From assembly GCA_944381625.1 (NCBI GenBank), contig CALWLW010000016.1:18431-82430 (forward strand): DNA of 64,000 bases. Direction: 5' to 3'. The first letter of the stretch is position 1, and the number at the start of each line of letters is the position of its first letter. The position numbers and the translations under genes were made by a program. The notes under the pieces are model-generated. The model was not told where the DNA came from, ran no database searches, and was given only the letters and a program-made list of their open reading frames with translations. Positions 60,352 through 64,000 of the stretch are shown piece by piece. The DNA comes from an uncultured Lachnoclostridium sp. (GTDB taxonomy: Bacteria > Bacillota > Clostridia > Lachnospirales > Lachnospiraceae).

Positions 60352-61146
60352 ATGAATAGAGATAAAAATGTGAATACAGATATGGGGGAGGAGAATCTTT
60401 GCCTGGAAACGGGGAAGTCTGCTGTCTGGAAGAACCCGCCGGATTCAAAGGAAAAAGTCCTGGCGAGAATAGAAAAAATCCCGGAACTTTGGAATCCGTA
60501 CCGTCGCCTGTCTTCGCCTCTCCGGGAGCGCTTCCTGGATTTTCTTCACGGAGCCAGGACGCTGTCCCTTGTCTACGATCCTTTTTTCAAAGCCATCTTT
60601 GACCCCAGGCTGCACCCGGAACGTCTGTCCGGCCTGATCTCCAGTCTTCTGGGAATTCCCGTAAAAGTAAAAGAAATCCTGCCGACGGAGGACCGGATGC
60701 CGGAGACGTACATCCATCGGGGAAGGATCACCTTTGACACGGGTCTGGAGATGGAATTCCTGCAGGAATACTGCCTGGTTGCCCTTGACGTGTTCCGACA
60801 AATCCCGTATGCTGTAGATAGGAACGAACAGACGGTATGGCTGTCCCTTCTGGTCACGGAAACGGTGGAGGAAGCCGAAGAATTGATGACAGAATATCCC
60901 TGGCTGAAGGAGATATACAAGGAGATCGCCATGCTGCGCCAGAAGCCGGAGGAGGTGCTGCATATGTTTTCGGAAGCACTGAGGATTATGGACCGCAATA
61001 CGGTGAAATATATGGTGGAAGAACAGCAGAAGGAGCTGGAGGAACAGAGAAAGGAACTGGAGGAACAGAGAAAACAGCTGTCTGAGAAAGACCAGGAAAT
61101 CCATATGCTGAGAGAACAGCTGGCGAAAGAACGGTCAAATAGATGA
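60352..61146 (+). CDS. degenerate Rpn/PD-(D/E)XK transposase-like protein
   Basis: 264 residues from ATG 60352. The opening GARTLSLVYDPFFKAIFDPRLHPERLSGLISSLLGIPVKV resembles the Rpn/PF12784 start, and WLSLLVTETVEEAEELMTEYPWLKEIYKEIAML matches the later helical part. The central nuclease motif (D...ExQ) expected for the family is not visible; instead there is FDTGLEMEFLQEYCLVALDVFRQIPYAVDRNEQ. It ends in a coiled coil with ELEEQRK repeats. Probably an inactive or diverged member. Confidence 0.6.
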   Translation: MNRDKNVNTDMGEENLCLETGKSAVWKNPPDSKEKVLARIEKIPELWNPYRRLSSPLRERFLDFLHGARTLSLVYDPFFKAIFDPRLHPERLSGLISSLLGIPVKVKEILPTEDRMPETYIHRGRITFDTGLEMEFLQEYCLVALDVFRQIPYAVDRNEQTVWLSLLVTETVEEAEELMTEYPWLKEIYKEIAMLRQKPEEVLHMFSEALRIMDRNTVKYMVEEQQKELEEQRKELEEQRKQLSEKDQEIHMLREQLAKERSNR

Positions 61147-61444
61147 AGATTTCAACATATTATTTATGCCCGATGATATTGTCTTTGTTTGCCGTTTGGG
61201 AAATCACATATCGGAAGCAGGATGGGGCTGCCGCACCTGTGTGATTTTTGGATCGCGGATGAGTCTCCTGTTTTTACATGAAACTTACATAAATTTGATA
61301 GAGGAAAATCCCCTGAAATTGCTGTAGTAGACGCGAAATCAGGGGATTTTAAATTTCATAGAAGAAAAGATCCACACATTTTTCACAAAAAATTCCCCAA
61401 AAATTCAGGAGGATTTACGTATTCTTTTATAACGGAGGCGAGGG
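61147..61444 (+). other. gap before sigI with a terminator-like inverted repeat
   Basis: AAAATCCCCTGA (61305-61316) pairs with TCAGGGGATTTT (61339-61350), a 12-bp stem that could stop transcription in both directions. Nothing else is evident. Confidence 0.55.
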
Positions 61445-62182
61445 ATGATGACAGCGTCAGAACATGAAATTGTGGCGAAGGTATATGCGGCAAAGGCGGC
61501 CTCAGACGCGGCGGATGCTCTGATTCGGCAATATATGGGATTTATCCGAAGTGAAGCGATGAGAGCGTCAGGAAAATATAAAGGCGAAAATGAAGATGAG
61601 ATCAGTATTGCCATGTTTGCGTTTTATGAGGCAGTGATAAATTACGAAAAGGGGAGAGGAGCATTTCTTCCGTATGCGGCCAGGGCGATTCGAAACCGGA
61701 TTATTGACTATTACAGGAAGGAAAAACGACATGAGCACGTGGACTCTCTCCATGCATTCATATCCGGAGAAGACAATACGGAGTTATTGGATATACTTCC
61801 AGACCAAAAGAACCAGATGGAAGCTTATGAAATACGTGAGGCAAGCCAGAAAGAAATTTTGGAATTCGAAAAACAACTTGCTGCATTTGGCATATCTTTT
61901 TCTGATGTGGCAGACAACTGCCCACGCCAAAAACGGACGTTTGCGGCTTGCAGAAAAGTACTGGATTATGCGCGCGGCAACCAGGAGCTTCTGGAGCGGT
62001 TTGTTTTGTCAGGCAGACTTCCGGTGAATGAATTGTCCCAGGGGTCTGGGACTGATAAAAAGATAATGGAGCGTCATCGGAAATATCTTGTCGCTATTCT
62101 CCTGGCTTTTACCAATGGATATGAGATCATACGGGGACACCTGTGCCAGATCGGCAAGGGGAAAGGAGGGGACAGACCATGA
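61445..62182 (+). CDS. sigI: SigI-type RNA polymerase sigma factor
   Basis: 245 residues; AACGGAGGCGAGG upstream of ATG 61445 (a second ATG follows at 61448). Sigma region 2: ALIRQYMGFIRSEAMRASGKYKGENEDEISIAMFAFYEAVINYEKGRGAFLPYAARAIRNRIIDYYRKEKRH is the SigI signature. The C-terminal part with NCPRQKRTFAACRKVL suits its unusual second domain. It pairs with the RsgI-like gene, whose start overlaps its stop (ATGA). Confidence 0.9.
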   Translation: MMTASEHEIVAKVYAAKAASDAADALIRQYMGFIRSEAMRASGKYKGENEDEISIAMFAFYEAVINYEKGRGAFLPYAARAIRNRIIDYYRKEKRHEHVDSLHAFISGEDNTELLDILPDQKNQMEAYEIREASQKEILEFEKQLAAFGISFSDVADNCPRQKRTFAACRKVLDYARGNQELLERFVLSGRLPVNELSQGSGTDKKIMERHRKYLVAILLAFTNGYEIIRGHLCQIGKGKGGDRP

Positions 62183-63084
62183 AATATCTGATTATGGAAA
62201 CGCACCCTGCTTATGCGGTACTTTTGGATGAAAACGGAAGATTTCTGAAAGCAGCTAACCTGAATTATCATGTGGGCGAGACGGTGCAGGATATTATAGA
62301 ACTGAAGTCTTTGGATAAGCAGGCCAGGAGACCTTTGATCCGCCAGGTCATGGCTATGGCCGCGGCTGCAGCCTGCTTCTGCCTGGTATTTTTTGGATAC
62401 TACCAGCCCAACTATATGGCTTATGGAACTATCTTTATTCGGATCAATCCTGAGGTAGAGATGACGGTCAGCCGGACGGAGCGTGTGCTGGAACTGGATG
62501 GAAGGAACGCGGATGGCGACCAGCTGATCTCAGGATACGATTACAGCGGTAAGAGCCGCGAAATCGTGACCCGCGATTTGATCCAGAGAGCGATGGAAAT
62601 GGGATACCTGTCGAATGGAGACAGCGTATCGATCTCCATTGACAGCTCAGACGCAGAGTGGAAACAAAACGAAGAGGAAGGCGTGCGTACACAAATGGAG
62701 GAAGAGTACGGGACGCAGGTCGTAATCTATATTGGCAAAGAGGTACAGGAGGATCAGACGAACGTCGAAGAGCCGATCCAGATCGTGATACCGGTGGTTC
62801 CGGAAAGTCCCGGGAACGCTGCGTCGGAGGCGTCGGAGGCACAGACCCCGTCAGAATCGCAGACTCCTCTGGAAACGGATAAAGCGGACGGAGGAGACAG
62901 CGGGTATGATGACGAACATGGGGACAGCGGGTATGGAGGCGAGGACGGTGACTCCGACGACAGAGGTGAAGATCCTGACGACGAGGAAAACGATCCTGAT
63001 GATGAGGACAGTGATTCTGACGACGAGGAAAACGATTCCGATGATGAGGACAGTGATTCTGATGATGATTCCGATGAAGATTAA
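62179..63084 (+). CDS. rsgI: RsgI-like anti-sigma factor with acidic extracellular tail
   Basis: 301 residues from ATG 62179 (overlap with the sigI stop). The N-terminal RsgI_N domain (1-50) binds SigI in the cytoplasm; one membrane helix follows (MAMAAAAACFCLVFFGYYQP, near 57-76), then the RsgI middle domain (YGTIFIRINPEVEMTVSRTERVLELDGRNADGDQLI). The tail from about 235 is almost only Asp, Glu, Ser and Gly (SDDEENDSDDEDSDSDD). RsgI proteins elsewhere end in carbohydrate-binding or peptidase domains; this one has a repetitive acidic tail, which could bind Ca2+ or the cell wall. Confidence 0.88.
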   Translation: MKYLIMETHPAYAVLLDENGRFLKAANLNYHVGETVQDIIELKSLDKQARRPLIRQVMAMAAAAACFCLVFFGYYQPNYMAYGTIFIRINPEVEMTVSRTERVLELDGRNADGDQLISGYDYSGKSREIVTRDLIQRAMEMGYLSNGDSVSISIDSSDAEWKQNEEEGVRTQMEEEYGTQVVIYIGKEVQEDQTNVEEPIQIVIPVVPESPGNAASEASEAQTPSESQTPLETDKADGGDSGYDDEHGDSGYGGEDGDSDDRGEDPDDEENDPDDEDSDSDDEENDSDDEDSDSDDDSDED

Positions 63085-63206
63085 AAAAATTTTCCATAAT
63101 CCCCGGTTTTGGGAAAATAGATCCGTAATCTATGAACAGAAGCAAGAAATTTCGGACTTCTTAAAAAAGAGAATGTGAGAAAAAATCAGTAAAGGAGAAT
63201 GAAAAG

Positions 63207-64000
63207 ATGAGGAAAAGAAATTACAGATTGTTTGCGGCGGCGGTAATGGGTCTGATGCTTGGGACTGCTATCCTGACCGGATGCGGATCGGAGGTACAGG
63301 AGTCCTCGGCGAATGTGAAGGAAGAGACGACGGAAGAGTTTGCGCTGCAGGAAACGGCGGCGTCTGTGGTGCCTGAGTTGGGAGTCCTGTATGTGAAAGT
63401 AAATCCGGAGGTGGCGGTACACTATGACAGCCAGGGGATCGTAACTGCGGTGGAAGGTGTCAATGACGACGGAATCGCATTGGTACAGGACACGTCGCAG
63501 TTCGTTGGACGCCAGTGCCGGGAAGTGGTACGGGATCTGGTAGAAGATATCAACGAGGCAGGATATTTTGCGGAAGAAATTGAAGGAGAAGGCCGCCGGA
63601 TTGTGATCGAGGTAGAGAAAGGTTCCTCGATCCCGGATCAGGAATTCTTGAATGAGATTGTGGCGGATGTGCAGGGGTATGTATCCACCATGCAGCTTTT
63701 CAGCGACATTGATATTGAAGGAGCCACGGACTATACCGCGACGGACTACGGTCCGGACGCGGACGGAGTGACAAACTACGATGATACGGACTACGGCCCG
63801 GACGCGGACGGAGTGACGGATTATGATGATACGGACTATGGCCCGAATGCGGACGGAGTGACGGATTATGATGATACAGACTATGGCCCGAACGCGGATG
63901 GAGTGACAAACTACGACGACACAGACTATGGCCCGAATGCGGACGGAGTGACGGATTATGATGATACAGACTATGGCCCGAACGCGGATGGAGTGACAAA
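63207..64000 (+). CDS. lipoprotein with RsgI-type middle domain and 15-residue tandem repeats (runs off window)
   Basis: Starts at ATG 63207 (AAAGGAG upstream) and has no stop before the window ends; at least 264 residues. Signal and lipobox: LGTAILTGC. A domain like the RsgI middle domain follows (LYVKVNPEVAVHYDSQGIVTAVEGVNDDGIALVQD). From residue 179 it repeats TDYGPxADGVTxYDD, five full 45-base copies (63741-63965) and a partial sixth. Exported and lipid-anchored, it may present an acidic Asp/Tyr-rich stalk. Located 122 bases after the RsgI gene, so likely in the SigI regulon. Confidence 0.8.
   Translation, partial: MRKRNYRLFAAAVMGLMLGTAILTGCGSEVQESSANVKEETTEEFALQETAASVVPELGVLYVKVNPEVAVHYDSQGIVTAVEGVNDDGIALVQDTSQFVGRQCREVVRDLVEDINEAGYFAEEIEGEGRRIVIEVEKGSSIPDQEFLNEIVADVQGYVSTMQLFSDIDIEGATDYTATDYGPDADGVTNYDDTDYGPDADGVTDYDDTDYGPNADGVTDYDDTDYGPNADGVTNYDDTDYGPNADGVTDYDDTDYGPNADGVT
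63741..64000 (+). repeat. 45-bp in-frame tandem repeat array
   Basis: Units start at 63741, 63786, 63831, 63876, 63921 and 63966 (cut by the window). Each encodes 15 residues. Changes between units are few and mostly at third codon positions or Asn/Asp swaps, so copy number has probably changed recently. Confidence 0.9.

Noticed and set aside
63700..63999. Minus-strand repeat protein
   Set aside because: Mirror image of the plus-strand repeats; the plus frame has a lipobox, ribosome site and a domain.
63741..64000. Possible CRISPR array
   Set aside because: Units are contiguous 45-base coding repeats without unique spacers.
1..64000. tRNA or rRNA genes
   Set aside because: No cloverleaf with the conserved TTCGA arm or rRNA core sequence was noticed on reading; a tRNAscan run would settle it.

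Overview
The window looks like a chromosome segment of a spore-forming Firmicute, most probably a gut Lachnospiraceae (class Clostridia). Reasons seen in the sequence: a moderately GC-rich backbone, strong AGGAGG ribosome binding sites, spore genes (a cotJ cluster, a SipL-like DUF3794-LysM protein, a YtvI-like protein), an Amt-PII fusion, SigI/RsgI genes and many GHKL/LytTR-type regulators. I cannot assign a genus. Gene names rest on motif recognition by eye; no database search was run.

Region 1 (1-15.6 kb) is an AT-rich accessory block at the 3' end of guaA. The last 12 coding bases of guaA recur at 12396, 14049 and 15530, two of them with a copy of the guaA terminator hairpin. The block is therefore best read as stacked att-flanked segments. 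The first carries a tyrosine integrase, an Xis-like protein, MobC-like and MobV mobilization proteins, a RepA-like ATPase and a structured, possibly oriT-containing gap. Its cargo is a Clp-fold protease with an XRE regulator and a promoter-led operon (unknown protein, XRE-ImmA/IrrE metallopeptidase, DUF488, possible dual-OB protein, second DUF488). The second segment carries a lone SIR2-domain protein. The third carries a DUF3990 ART-like protein, its neighbour and truncated remnants.

Region 2 (15.6-33.7 kb) is backbone: a LURP-one-like protein, a fused cotJA-cotJB gene with cotJC, a small type I toxin (Hol_Tox-like), a two-component system with an FtsX-type ABC exporter, a MATE pump, a LytTR/GHKL two-component system followed by a small membrane protein and an ABC exporter, two enzymes, a MITE-like element with target duplications, an aldo/keto reductase behind a MerR-type promoter, and a YtvI-like permease.

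Region 3 (33.7-49.6 kb) holds the Amt-PII fusion behind a consensus promoter and a leader terminator, a metal P-type ATPase operon and an HMA protein sharing an operator-like motif, a CNNM/CorC-type protein preceded by a candidate structured RNA, a CarD-like regulator, a leftward cell-wall/lipid/glycogen operon (malQ, plsC-like, ddl, murF, alcohol dehydrogenase), and a lipoprotein plus SipL.

Region 4 (49.6-64 kb) has an MFS pump, a LuxR-type regulator, an SDR enzyme and a divergent PanB-like protein; an AraC-type regulator divergent from a cupin, a UroD-family protein and a sugar-type ABC transporter; a degenerate Rpn-like protein; and sigI/rsgI followed by a lipoprotein with a 15-residue tandem repeat that runs off the window.
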